From positions 14,348,801 to 14,412,800 of the forward strand of contig OZ037767.1 in NCBI GenBank assembly GCA_964035545.1: DNA of 64,000 nucleotides, in the 5' to 3' direction. Positions 40,070 through 64,000 of this stretch are shown in pieces. Source of the DNA: Bugula neritina (Eukaryota; Bryozoa; Gymnolaemata; Cheilostomatida; Bugulidae). A model generated the notes under the pieces. The model saw only the letters and a list, made by a program, of their open reading frames with translations. It ran no database searches and was not told the origin of the DNA. Within the stretch, counting starts at the first letter, position 1, and every line of letters begins with the position of its first letter. The translations under genes were made by a program, and so were the position numbers.

Positions 40070-41432
40070 ATTGTAAACGCTTTCTTATAGCAGTTGAGAA
40101 GGGTAAGAAATACACCTCATGCTAGTGAAATACAAGTTATTACAGTGGCTTGCTTCTTTGGGGAATAGCCTTTGTAATTACTTAATTAGTACTGTAGCAC
40201 ACATTGCAGGCTCAAAAAGCTATTTACTATGCATAGCTTGTTATATAATCAATAATTGAACTGTGTGTTTATTCATTAGGCCAGCAATCCAGCTTTATGT
40301 ATTTATACAATGCATATACACGCTAGTTGCTTTTGTATTATTATATAGCTCCTTTCAATAAAAAAATGCTGTTAGCTTAGCATAGCATTGTATACATGTA
40401 ATCCTACACTTTGTATTATATATCGAATAGATTGTATACGTGTAGTTAGGACACTATATATACTATACTAGACTATATATTTTGTATATAGTATAGTGTG
40501 CTATACACTATACAGTCTATACTATATACAATATCCAATGAAAATCTTATTAAAATATATATTCAATTTTGTCATTGCCAATATGTTGAATTCTTAATTT
40601 ATTTCATATATTTTTACTACTCGTAGCATTTTTGTGTATTATTATATAACTCCATGCCATTATTTTAAATAATTTATAGCAACATATCATTTAATATAAT
40701 ATTATAACGTGTTTTTTTTGTTACAAAAGATAATAAAAGCTATGGTATTACAACTGCGTAGGCAGTGTTGGCACATCTCTATAAACCCAATAATACAATG
40801 CACACCAGCCAGTCCTGATAACATTTTATCAACAATGGTGTAGTCTTTCTACAACTCATCTGGTGAGTGGATATTTCAGCTAATCCTCCAATTTATGTTT
40901 TTACGACCCTCTCCCTGAGTTTGGGGGAGTAAAGAATTTATAGCCTTAGTTTCAAATACTAAAAGGGATCGATTTAAGCAAACATTACTATACGTTTTTT
41001 TATCAAATTTGAGGTTTATTATACATAAATTACAGATATATAATAGCCTTCAGCCCCAGAGATGCTGAGGAAAACATGGTCTAGAAATCTACAGCTACAC
41101 AGGTATTGTATAAACTAATAAGAAATATTTCTAGCAAGCAACACCGTGGTCAAATTATTTGGTTAATTTATTTGTCACTAGGAGAAAGATTGAACACTAA
41201 AGTATCAACAATATGAATGGGATAGCAAAATTAAGCTGGCAGCATATAAAAAAGATGCATCAGGGTATATCAATATATTTACACAGGACTGTACATTCAG
41301 AGATATATCAAATACATGTACACGTATGGTCAAGGTGAAAGTCCACAGCTAAGGTGACATCACTGTTCCTAGCTATATTGTATACTATATACAGGAGGAG
41401 GCAACTGCTACGAGGTATTCCAGGTGTTGAGT
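40070..41432. other. Intergenic region between the 168-aa gene and hnRNP L (3' UTR plus promoter)
   Basis: No coding exon is seen. It should hold the hnRNP L 3' UTR (right) and the promoter of the 168-aa gene (left). Around 40440-40535 there is a run of AT-rich inverted repeats (tatagtatag / ctatactata types) that could fold. Confidence 0.55.
41015..41020 (-). terminator. Candidate poly(A) signal AATAAA for hnRNP L
   Basis: TTTATT on the + strand is AATAAA on the transcript, about 413 bases after the stop. Another AATAAA overlaps the stop codon itself (GATAAATAAAC) and is less likely to be used. Confidence 0.35.
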
Positions 41433-44400
41433 TTATTTATCCTCGGGATCACCTCGCTTGTCTCCCCCACGTCCAGGTTTATCTATGATGGGAGAGGCGG
41501 AGAATGACAGCTTCAGAGAGAACGGCATCTTTCCAGCTGAAACAAAATCAGAGGCATGTCACTAACAGGGAACCTCTGCTTACCTAGACAACTAATACAA
41601 CTGTGGCAGGAGTCACTAAGATAGACTAAACCAAGTCATTATACAAACAAGCCTAACATTTCCAACTTGTAGCCACACAGGTACTAGCAGTTACTTGTAG
41701 AGATGCCAGATGACAGGTGCTAGCAGTAGAGACTATGACAGGTGCTAGCAGGTACTTGCAGTGACACTTGACACACTTACTAGGGTTCTTGATGACAGAG
41801 TGGTTAGACTGGACCATCACTTCACTGGCGTCGGCCACAGAGGCGTACTCTATCAGACCAGCTGCACTCCTGGCGCCCGGCTTTATCGGGAAAATGCGTA
41901 TCCTCACCGGGTCAGAGGTCGAGTTCCTTTTCAGCACCTCCTTCAGGTCGTCCTCGGAGAAAGAGGGCGGGGCGTTGAAGAAGTGCACAACCTGAGTGGA
42001 GAATAGAACCATGGCTACAGTTTCATTCACAGACTTCAACATGGAATCATTAAACAAGCAGGTTTGGTTTGAGGTGAGAGGACAGGGAGAGTGATTAAAG
42101 AAACCATCACAACTTCCTTGCATGCAATTTCCTTCAGCTTGACCCTTTTAAAAGTGTAAAACTAGCAAGATACCCCAGGTGTGTACCTCAGTAGGTGTGT
42201 ACCTGAGTGGGAGGTAAAGTGTACCTGAGTGGGAGTTAAAGTGTACCTTAGTGAGAGGTAAAGTGTACCTGAGTGGGAGGTAAAGTGGACCTTAGTGAGA
42301 GGTAAAGTGTACCTTAGTGGGAGGTAAAGTGTACCTGAGTGGGAAGTAAAGTGTACCTGAGTGGGAGGTAAAGTGTACCTTAGTGGGAGGTAAAGTGTAC
42401 CTTAGTGGGAGGAGAGAATCTCGTCTTATTGATGCTGTCGGGACTGAAGAACCTGTTGTTCTTGTCGGTGGTGTACTCCTTAGCCGATGGAGAGCCGTCA
42501 GCCAGTTCGCTGGGGTTCGGGTGGATCTTGACAAAGTCCTGCTTGCTGAAGCCGACACTCAGTTTGCTGTCGAAGAAAAAGCTGTTGTTGAGGTTCATGA
42601 CGGCTCTCTCGCAGGAGGCGTGGTCCTGCATGTTCACCATAGCTCCGCCTTCTTTAGTACGCAGCATCTTGATCTACACACAAGACAAACATAGCATAGT
42701 CTACATCACAACCACACACAGAGAGAGTTTTATATCATGTGAATAAATACAGTTGAAAATGTAATAAAAAGGGGGAAATTCAAGGAGAAAGACAACTCTT
42801 GTCAACTCAGTGATTTTCAACTATTAAACTCACTGAAGTCTTTTTATCAGTAAGCAAAAGCCACCATTTCTATTGAAGGAATTCTAGAAGAGAGAAGACA
42901 ACTACTACAGTATTGAATAGACTAGAAACCTAATTCGGGCCTACACTGACTAGTAGCCCTTTCACACAGAGAAAGATAAATGCTAGTTAAACCACTCATC
43001 AGCTGAGCGGCTAGATGATGTAAACAAACTCACGCTGATGACGTTGCCATAGATACAGAAGATGTTGAAGAGCTTGTCACAGTTGAACTTGGAAGGAGCG
43101 AGACCGTAGACTAGGAGCACAGAGCCGGGCATGGGGCCGTTTCCGGGACCACCCATCATGCCCATTGGACCACCCTGCATACCTCCCATGTTACCACCGC
43201 CTCGTCCTCCACCTCTGCCTCCTGAAACAGCAGACATACAACATGACCGCCAGGTGCCGCAACACACAACTCTATACACAGTGATGGTGTGTGGTAGACA
43301 AGCTATCCTAATTACACACATTCTGATGAACTCACTATGATCCCAGACAGCAATGAGAGGCTCAACAGGAAGTAACTCACCTTGGAAACCTCCTCTATTA
43401 CCAGAAAATCCTCCACGTCCTGACATGCCACCTCTACCACCACCTCGCCCGAAGCCTCCCTGAAATCACAAATAAAATTCAACTTGACAAATGCCTCATG
43501 CCCCGGGAGGTCCCCTGATCCTAGGCTAGGGGCGACAACATGACTTGAGGAGATTCTGAGTAACACAGGAGCTATTACAACTTGATGCCCTTCCTGATAT
43601 CACCAATGGCCCTGAATTCGAATCCACATGCGTTATATTCAAAAATTGATAGTAATACTAGACCAGTAAATGAGTCCATAAGTTTCAAACCAGTAAGGGA
43701 AGTATCAAAACATGTACATATTGACATATATAGTTTCTTTAAAAAATTAGAGTACACATAAAAAAACTACAGTTTATATATATATATTTTCAAATGGGTC
43801 CTTTGAACAAAAACAGACACAGGAGATAAAGGCTCTTTTGACAAGACAAGTGACAACACATTATGCACAGCAAGAACTCACATCATTGAAGCTGTTGTTG
43901 CCACCCATGTTGTTCATCCCCATGTCATTGTTTCTGCCACCAAAACCACCGCCGGGCCCATTGAAGGAATTGTCATTTCCGCCAGAGAAACCTGTAGGAA
44001 ATGATTTAGTTTTGTTGAGTCTCCCATCTCCATGGAAACCAGTACTAAGCTAAGGAGGGGGAGGGCAATTCCCCACCAGATAGACCGAGTGTAAGAGTTA
44101 CGGTGAACTACTAGCTGAATACATACACAGTTGAGGTCTTCACCGGCTAGTGAACAGCAGTGCTACTGTGCAGTATGCTGTAAACCACGCAAGTTTATAG
44201 CAGCTATTCCTGCGAGAACCCCTGATGGAAAGGGCTTTTTAAAGAGGGCTAAGGACTTATTCATATGTGACACAGAATCAATTATGACTAACATTACCAA
44301 TGACCTTTACTGGGGTTCAAACCCATGAGTTTTCTAAGCCGAACGCTCCAACGGCTAACCCCTAAACTACGGTTTCTCCCTGTACAGAAACAATATTTAA

Positions 44401-47400
44401 GAGAGATGGTGGAAACAGTAAGCAAGTGTATACAGGTTGCAAATGTTACCAGACATTGACCAACACTGAATGAACTAAACAAGTGAGTGACATACAGTAC
44501 CTCTTTGGTTGAAGCCCTGATTCTGATCACTAAAAAAGCTGGAGCCTTGAGACTGGTTGCCTCCATCATCCCAACCACTGCTGCCGTTCCCAAAGCCACC
44601 ACCTCGCGGAGGTCCATCACCGAGCAAGGCGCCTCTTCCTCCTGCAACAAAGAGTGAAAATTCGGCTCATCGGTAAACAGGGTGTTTCTGTCACAGAGCT
44701 AACCTTTATGACACATTGACAAGACAGTCATGTGACTTTGGTAGGCAGTTTGGCAAAACTAGTTCAGTTATCAACTAATACGATCTACCTAACACAACAC
44801 ACTGTACATACAGACACACACTGATACATAGTTAAAGGTTTTTAAGGGGTCGGATGAGCCACTCCGATTCTGGTCATCATGTAGACATGACGTCATGTGA
44901 TACCATACCGTGAGAGAGGTAGCAGAGTAAAGCAAGACAGTGCACTAGGTTGGTAGCCAAACATCTAGTGTTAACTAGTACAGCTGCCGCTGCCCTGACA
45001 TCAGCTTAGAGTCTAGACACAGCAGCTGACTCGGCCGGTCAGACAACTCCTCAACAGTGCAGACTCTCCTGTATAGAGTCAAGATAATAAAACCAACTGT
45101 TTTCACACATCAGTATATTTTATCAAGAAAACAGATGATGGATTACACTGCGTTTATTTGAAATTGGCACCTTTCCAAAGATTTCATTTTTCCATGATTT
45201 ACGGCAACAAAGATGGCCACTGGTAGGTTTTATCCCCAATATTTTATAAAAATAAGAGTATAGGAGTATAAGATTCAATCCCACGACGAAAATCTTTGGA
45301 AAGATACCAATACACATCAGAGCCACTAAGTGCATAAAAATATCAAAAATCTTGCCAACAAAAAATAATGTGGCCTTATTTAACCCATGACAAAAAGAAA
45401 TGAAAAAGAATCTGACATTTATTTATCTGTCATAAATTGTCCTTAGACTTTTGTTTTTAAAATACTGATTGTATTAACAACTTGTTTAGGTTATGAACTT
45501 TAATGTAAATTAACAAAAATAAAGTTGCTTATAAAACCAATTTATATAATCAGGATTTGTTCTTGAAGTTTTACATAAATGTTCCACTTTCTCTTGCTGA
45601 TGTTACTGTTCTTATTCAGATGCAGCTTGTGACAGTTACTATATACAGTGTTTCTGCAGCTATGGTGGTGAATTAGCAATTATACTTTATCACTCTTACA
45701 TGCTGCTGCAAATTGTCAATCACTCTTATATGCTGTCAAAGTGAATGATATTGAGTACCAATACATTATGATGAGTCTTGGCTAATGCCAGATTATCCTC
45801 TCCCTTTCTGTCTTCCAGAATCTTCATACAGATGCAGACTGTTTTACTTTGCTGGCATTTTCTGCTTGCTACTCAAATCCCAATTACATTTTTATCAGTA
45901 GGTTTATCTTGCTACATGCTATCTTGCTTGCAAATGTAATGCAAATGCTTAGCCAGGTGAAAGCTTCGGTCTTTGGTTGATAACTGGATGGGGTGGTTTT
46001 ATGAATTCATCATGTATCTTAGAGGGAACCCCTTAAGGATTCTGTCAACTTTCCTATAACTGAGCTCAAACTTGTATATATGCAGATATTGAGATATTAC
46101 AGGATGTTTGTTCATGATCATATTAGAGTAGAGTTTAGATTGTTCTAAAAAGTTCTGCTTGTATGATTAGTATTTTTAATTGTCAGTTGATTATACTTAC
46201 TATTATACAATCTGCACCTTCACCAAGATGTACGTACAATATTAATTATGTAGGTTAAAGGCATGCAAAAATCAACTTAAACTGGTCAAAGCAAAGAGGT
46301 ATGTATACATAGTTGAACTTATATTACCATTTCTCAGTGTGTTTTAAATGTCGGACACAACATATGTGCTGTCAAGTTACTCAATGGCTAAAATGCCAAC
46401 ATATAAATAATTTATAGTACATAATTCATTACAGTTGCCTGTACACATTTCAGCCTATGAAACTGGACACCAAGTTTATATACCTGTAAAATAGCGATTT
46501 TGGTTACACATTCATTATGTTGGTGATAAGGTGATAGCATATGAGAACCGTAAAGGTTGTGATTATGTAGAGTCTGCCAAACCCTGCCACAACCTACAGC
46601 TTTACATCACTAGGTGCAATCTGCATCACATCATAACACTGCATTTTGATGTTGCAACTGATAGGGTTGACATTTGCCACACACACTACAATATTCTGTT
46701 TACCATCTCATATGAGTAAAACCTGTCTGTCATGTTATACTGTGGCAGGTAGAATGGCGGCCCTGATTATTTTGCTCTTAGCTGTATTTTTTTATGATGG
46801 CATTCAAAAACCGCTACTCCTACTGCAGTTAGAGAAGTAAACTACTCTAAACAGACGATACAGTATAACACTCACCCTGCATGCCTGCACCGGGATTAGG
46901 GTTTGTATAGTCAAATGTATCCTTATCATTCTTCATTACATTCAACCTGGTCAGGTCAGGCTACAACACAGGATACAGTGGAGTTATCCACTCGCCAGTT
47001 GTGACTCAGTAACATACTTTCTGGCATTATAGATTTAAATCATAACCTCTCTATAGTAAAAAACTCGCTTATTCTAAATTTATGCCAAATATTCATCTTA
47101 CAGGAAAGACAACCCCGAAGAAGAAAATTGAGGTTTAACTAAATGAAAATGTTGGCTGCCGCTACAAGTGACTTACCCCTGCCGACTCAATCTTGAGGGT
47201 GCAACAGCCGGAGTACACGTCACACCCGTTCAAAGCTTGCTTAGCCTTGCGAGCCGACTCATAATTGTCAAACTCTACCAGAGCCGTGACGTTCTGCTTC
47301 CTCATGATCATGATACGCAGCACGTCACCGTGAGGGGAGGTTATGGTGTGAATAACATCCTGAAAAATGGAATATTCTAGCATTAGGAACCTAAGGATTT

Positions 47401-49683
47401 ACTCTGGGAAAGGGTCTATTACATTAGAAAAGTGGTGAGGTGGAATACGTACGACGGTGATGGGATACTTGGGGTTCTGCACTACAATGACAAGGATGTT
47501 GCTCTCCATGTGCTTTGGTCCGTTGCCCATTCCGGAATCAAAGTCGGGCATTCCTCTACGAATACATGAAATATCATGTGAGGGTTTGAAAACAGGATAC
47601 AGTGCTCTCTCCGTATTTCACTGAGCTCTGGTCCTGAAACCTTAATCCGTGACAGAGTAAAACACCAAATTTACTTCACGAATCCATAAATTCCGGCACT
47701 TTGTCCCTATACACATACATAGACCACAAAACAGGAGTCTAAACCTTTCTTGTGACCTATGGAATTTCATGAGAAATGGATCCATAGGATCTTTGCAGAG
47801 ATTTAAAATTTTACAAGAGATTTTCTGCTGTCACTATCTTTTAACTACAGAAACAGGTAACTCGTACCCTGAGTTAAACACAATGATAAAAAACCTACTC
47901 TGGTCGTTTGATGGAGTCACTGGTGGAGAAGTTGAAGAAAGCTGGATGGCCGCAGACGTAGATGGCGCTAGACTCGGCATACCGCACCACCATCTTGGCA
48001 GCGTCTACCGACTCCATCTCCACCAGAGCCTGTCTGTTTCTCGGGATCATCATGACGTAAGTGACTCGACCAAACTGCTTCACGGCGTCTACAATGTCGT
48101 TCTGTGTGGCGTACTCCTTCAGTCCACGAACATGTAGTACTCGTGAAGGAGGAGCATTGTGTCTCTCTATATCTGGCTGAAATGATTCCAGTGATTAAAG
48201 ATTATTATAAATTATGGCTAAAATAAAAATTCCTTGATGACATTTCAGAAAGCTGAATATTCATTATATCAATACTGAAAACAAAACTGTCTCATAAACT
48301 TATTTTGAAAGTATATATACAATGAAGTAACACATTTTTAATAATACTCGAGTCTTTTTTACACACATCGTGTAAATTTAGGACATTTTTATTGCAAATT
48401 CTGCAAAAAAAATGTCTATTTTCCTATAAAACTTACGTTTTTCTCATAAGTGCGGACTCCACCGCTACCTCCGCCTCTACCGACACCAGACTGAAACCTA
48501 TCTTCTCGCCTACCATCCCCACGACCACCCCTCGACTATGAAAATGAACAACTCACAATAAACTATGAATCTGCATACAACACAAAGTAACACTAATAAA
48601 CACATAAACAAGACCGGCGAGCTAACTAATGTCAAACTAGGCGAAATATACTCCTGGAACCTGCGCTATAAACTGTTAATATCATTTTTCTGTTTTCTAG
48701 AATTGCTTAGCAATTGCCATTAAACTTGAACTTGTCCCGTATGCTTTGAGTGTAATCTTTGACACACTAAGTCACAGCGACTCTAACCAAAAGCCGTAGA
48801 GTATAAGTATCATTGTAAGACTAAGTGTAACTTAAATTGCAAGTGTATCGCATAAGACAAAGTTTTAGTTTGACTGTAGTTTGTACCAGTACTGTAGTAT
48901 AAGCTTCAGTATTAGTATGCCCAAAACACCAACAGGCACTCACACAGTAATGACTAATGAGTAAACACTAGAACTAGATGTTCCTGAAAGTGAATCAAGA
49001 AGAATATCAATGAGTATGACTATCATAAGTCACAAATTATTAAGTATAACATTAACTACAACCTATAAGTATAAGTATAACTATTAAATTCAATACAATT
49101 AAGTTTAACTTGAAATGCAAGTGTAACTGTAACCTAAACTCAAACTGTTGCTGAAAGTGCAAGTACTACTACTAGAGCCTTAGAGTTAGTCTAATTACTA
49201 ATAGTATTACTGTATTGCTCTTAGTAATTATTGCTGGCAAAAAAAAACTGTAAGCGAGTAGTACTACTACTAGGTCTAGTAGTAGTACTAGTAGTAGTAG
49301 ACGAGTACTATTAAAACGCGCACTTTGCTAAGTGTTGGTGTCATCATACCTAAGGCTAATGGTTGAAAGTTTACTTCATTCCAAAATTTTATTTTCATGA
49401 GTTACTGAATTGACTTAGATTGATTCCTTCCAAATAATACACCTAGTTAAATATTGGAGTTTATGTTTATACCTGTACTTGTAGTGATAATCTTAATCAT
49501 AATGATGAAAACAAAGCTATTACTTTTGAAACATAAAACTCAAGATATACTGTGTTAGAAAGTGATTACTGCAAACAACAGCTTAAAGTTACAATGCAAA
49601 ATACATTTCTGTCTTACACTGAAGTCAGAGCGATCATTTCTGAATTTTTTCTGAGGAGGACCGTCATCTCGAAACCGATTCAT
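41433..49683 (-). CDS. HNRNPL: hnRNP L-type RNA-binding protein, complete, 13 exons, 639 aa
   Basis: Exons on the - strand: 49683-49618, 48535-48437, 48176-47899, 47555-47453, 47359-47177, 46960-46876, 44641-44501, 43991-43882, 43459-43381, 43221-43034, 42673-42401, 41991-41781, 41536-41433 (TAA). Frame holds throughout. RRM1 is about 66-145 (SRVLHVRGL, RQALVEMESV), RRM2 about 168-245 (NILVIVVQNP, DVYSGCCTLKIE), RRM3 about 413-492 (SVLLVYGLAPSKFNCDKLFN), and RRM4 536-620 (VVHFFNAPPSF). A long Gly/Asn/Arg-rich linker with RGG-like motifs fills about 270-410, longer than the Gly/Pro region of the mammalian protein. Known hnRNP L proteins bind CA-rich RNA in the nucleus and control splicing and mRNA stability. 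The invertebrate gene probably represents both vertebrate HNRNPL and HNRNPLL. The donor at 42401 is the first of about eleven tandem donors. Confidence 0.96.
42180..42400 (-). repeat. 22-bp tandem array of splice donors in hnRNP L
   Basis: On the - strand, AG|GTACAC with CACTAAG or CACTCAG before it recurs about every 22 bases, about eleven times counting the exon-proximal donor (one copy has GTCC instead of GTAC). The exon ends at 42401. Using any later donor extends the reading frame by V-H-F-T-S-H and then TAA, so it would introduce a premature stop. Confidence 0.9.
43499..43632 (-). mobile_element. tRNA-derived SINE, family A, copy 3 (truncated head)
   Basis: On the - strand a B-box-like GATTCGAATTC leads into the family block AGGGCCATTGGTGATATCAG, GAAGGGCATC and CTCCTGTGTTA. 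The 5' half of the tRNA part is missing. It lies in an hnRNP L intron in the same orientation as the gene. Confidence 0.65.
44209..44381 (-). mobile_element. tRNA-derived SINE, family A, copy 4 (best preserved)
   Basis: On the - strand it opens GGGAGAAACCGTAGTTTAGG, has a good B box (GGGTTTGAACCCC), then AGTAAAGGTCATTGGTAATG and the tail AAGTCCTTAGCCC and CATCAGGGGTTCTCGC. This copy defines the family best. It lies in an hnRNP L intron. Confidence 0.78.
44642..46875. other. Largest hnRNP L intron (2.2 kb)
   Basis: No exon or mobile element is recognised. The last exon before it ends in ATGCAG|G and the next begins with GGAGGAAGAGG coding for Gly/Arg, so the linker reads through without a missing exon. 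Confidence 0.55.
48640..49330. repeat. Degenerate short-period low-complexity tract in the first hnRNP L intron
   Basis: Words such as AAGTATAAGTATAAC, AAGTGTAAC and ACTACTAG recur with small changes over several hundred bases, ending in clear TAGTAG/ACTAGT runs near 49260-49300. This looks like a decayed microsatellite. Confidence 0.55.
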
Positions 49684-51641
49684 TTTGACTGATAGTAATA
49701 GCGCAACTACTCGCATAATCTCGCGACAAAGAGCCAATCCAACGCGTTTCTTGGACAACAATCCCAGCGTGCAACCCGGTTTGAAATATAACACTATTTA
49801 GACCAAATTCTAAAGATTTGTTTTGAGCACTAGCGGTTATACTCAACGCACCGAACACCTTGTGTTTAAATAAAAATATAGGTTTAAAATTTTGTTTGTG
49901 AAATTACTATTAATATTACAGCTTTAGTTTACAGTTAGACTTGGTTACACTTACCGTTTCAGTTTGTCATAATTGTTATGAGTATGTTATTATTGTTTTG
50001 TATCTATACTACACTGCATTATAAATACTTTTATTTCAGATTTGTATAAGGCTAGCAGTTTCAGTTGCGTTGGTTAAATGAAAATCAAAGTAAAAGATGC
50101 TTACAGTTAGTGTTACACTTACACTTTGACTTTCACTTTGACTTTTTGATATTCACAGTGACACTGACAGTAACTTTCATTTTGGGTTTGACACCATGGC
50201 ATTCACGATGACTAAGTGACTAACTGTAGCAGTTACATTTCGACTTATTGTGTTATTGTAACACTTGCACTTACAGTTACAGTTACTCTTGGTCGTACTG
50301 TAACTCTAACTGTTACTGTTAGACTTACTCTTACTCTTAGAGTTACTCTTAGTCTTACCTTAGTAATAGTAGTTAGACTAAGACTCTAAGAATAATTAAT
50401 TCTTATTCTAATTGGGTTAGGCTTTCATTCAAGTCAGTGTTGCACTTGTGACTTAGAGTTAAACTTAATCTTAGTCTTACTATTAGTTAACTCCTAGAGT
50501 TACTGTTAGTCTTACACTAACATTAACTTGAAGTTAAAGTTAATGTTTCAGTGCGTGTAAGTGTTAGTATAGTAAATAGTATTACCAAGTCACTGTTGCA
50601 GTTACTCTTTGTATTACTTTTAGTTTAGTAGGAGTATTTTATGGTTATATTATCATAATGATAATGATAATTACCGTGAGACTCATACTGATGGTGATAC
50701 TTATAATCATAGTCATACTGATAGTAAGGTTTAAAGTTAACAGTATACTGATATTAATACTACTACGGATCTTGATAAAGATTAGATTGCAAATACTGTA
50801 ACTCGTTGTTATATTGATATGGACATTTCATATAACAACATAATAGTGTGTAAACTTATTGATAGTATTGTAGTTTTGTGCATAACCTTGTGATTTGGTG
50901 CACATACTTGTTTGGCTGTTAGTTTGAGGTTCAGGTTCAGGTTAGCTTCAGTTCTCATATGTTAAGTCATTAGCTAGGTATCCTGTAAGTGCAATAAACC
51001 TTCTAAATTACGGTGCCAGTGTGGTGGTACTTCATAGTTTAGTCTTGTAGGTTGAGCACTCACTTCCATTCATTTTTCCCAAATGCAATCATCCTTTAAT
51101 CTTGTTTCCTTTCTCCACACACATCTCCATTCATTCTTATTCACTGTATTTTGATTGTTTGGATGGTTGCTTTCCTTTAAGAAACAAAGAAAGTATCGCA
51201 TGTGTACTTGTACCAAGTTTCCTGCTCTTAAAGTAACACAACTCTAAATGAATCAGACTTTTAGTTCTGCCTACAAATTATACACTCGATGTTTACATAA
51301 AGGTAAACAACTAGGATTGAAATTACTTGATATTAACTTATTTTTGTATTCGTTTCATTTTAATCAAACTGCTCTAATCACTGTTGATTTCGACTCATTA
51401 GAAACAAAAGCCCAGATTTCTTTTCCTTTGCCTCAATAAATAAAATTGATTCTGTTTGGCTTTCATTCTGACTGAAAAATAATTTCAGACTCAGGTTTTA
51501 TTTCAATTGAACTCTTTCTGTTGATTGAATAATACTAATAAATTGTTGAAACTTAGTGATACTAATTTCTTGTTCTCATATGTATAAGCTTCACACACCT
51601 TTCCTACACACAATATATGATGATACTTGGATATAATTACA
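49684..51641. other. Divergent promoter region between hnRNP L (-) and CEP128 (+)
   Basis: The hnRNP L start is at 49683 and the CEP128 coding start at 51652, so this should hold both promoters and 5' UTR exons. No coding exon is seen. A second low-complexity tract of decayed CTTAGT/GTTACT-type words spans about 50100-50760. Confidence 0.55.
49719..49726. promoter_or_regulatory. TCTCGCGA promoter element and CCAAT upstream of hnRNP L
   Basis: The palindromic TCTCGCGA lies about 36 bases upstream of the hnRNP L start codon in an otherwise CpG-poor region, with CCAAT at 49734-49738. In other animals TCTCGCGA-type motifs mark housekeeping promoters and are bound by BANP. Function here is inference from sequence and position. 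Confidence 0.45.
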
Positions 51642-51651
51642 GCCATGTATC

Positions 51652-63895
<12,244 letters not shown>

Positions 63896-64000
63896 GTTGT
63901 TGTGCAAGTTATTGTGTCTAGTTTAGTCTTGGTTCTTGTTTTTGTGTCCATGATCTCTCCAGCTAAAACAATTAGATTAAACGTATGGTGCCTTTTTACT

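Noticed and set aside
63896-64000. Open frame continuing after the last CEP128 exon
   Set aside because: The composition becomes hydrophobic and unlike the coiled coil (VVVQVIVSSLVLVLVFV), so it is probably intron after a GT donor near 63896.

Overview
This is a window of animal nuclear DNA. The genes are split into many short exons with GT-AG introns, the background is AT-rich, and the introns hold SINEs, MITEs, a LINE remnant and many short tandem arrays. The recognisable proteins (TRIM9/67, cyclin H, hnRNP L, CEP128) are metazoan. Their divergence from the vertebrate versions, together with the tRNA-derived SINEs, suggests an invertebrate, perhaps a lophotrochozoan. I cannot place the species.

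Layout. (1) 2252-4467, + strand: the last four exons of a gene I do not recognise. (2) 22748-5599, - strand: a complete ten-exon TRIM9/TRIM67 ubiquitin-ligase gene (679 aa; RING, two B-boxes, coiled coil, COS, FN3, SPRY), convergent with gene 1. (3) 28125-38306, + strand: cyclin H, with eight coding exons readable and the N-terminal exon(s) not found. (4) 40069-39014, - strand: a two-exon 168-aa gene of unknown function, convergent with cyclin H. (5) 49683-41433, - strand: a complete 13-exon hnRNP L gene (639 aa, four RRMs, glycine-rich linker). (6) 51652 to beyond the right edge, + strand: CEP128, a centriolar coiled-coil protein, 21 exons readable (956 aa so far), divergent from hnRNP L. The genes serve unrelated housekeeping or neuronal roles and show no operon-like relation. 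All joined exons keep frame, which is the main support for the models.

Mobile DNA: a tRNA-derived SINE family (four copies) and one different tRNA-like SINE head; a TTA-flanked 344-bp MITE; a 1157-bp hAT-type non-autonomous element with a perfect 8-bp target duplication that itself carries a 639-bp foldback element; a broken LINE 3' end; and a perfect, spacerless 190-bp palindrome next to long AT microsatellites.

The most unusual property is that many tandem arrays are built from splice sites. Copies of the real acceptor or donor are repeated beside exons of cyclin H, hnRNP L, TRIM9 and probably CEP128. Depending on unit length and frame, using a decoy would add an in-frame stop (cyclin H exon at 35297, hnRNP L exon ending at 42401) or whole in-frame 7-residue units (cyclin H exon at 37936).
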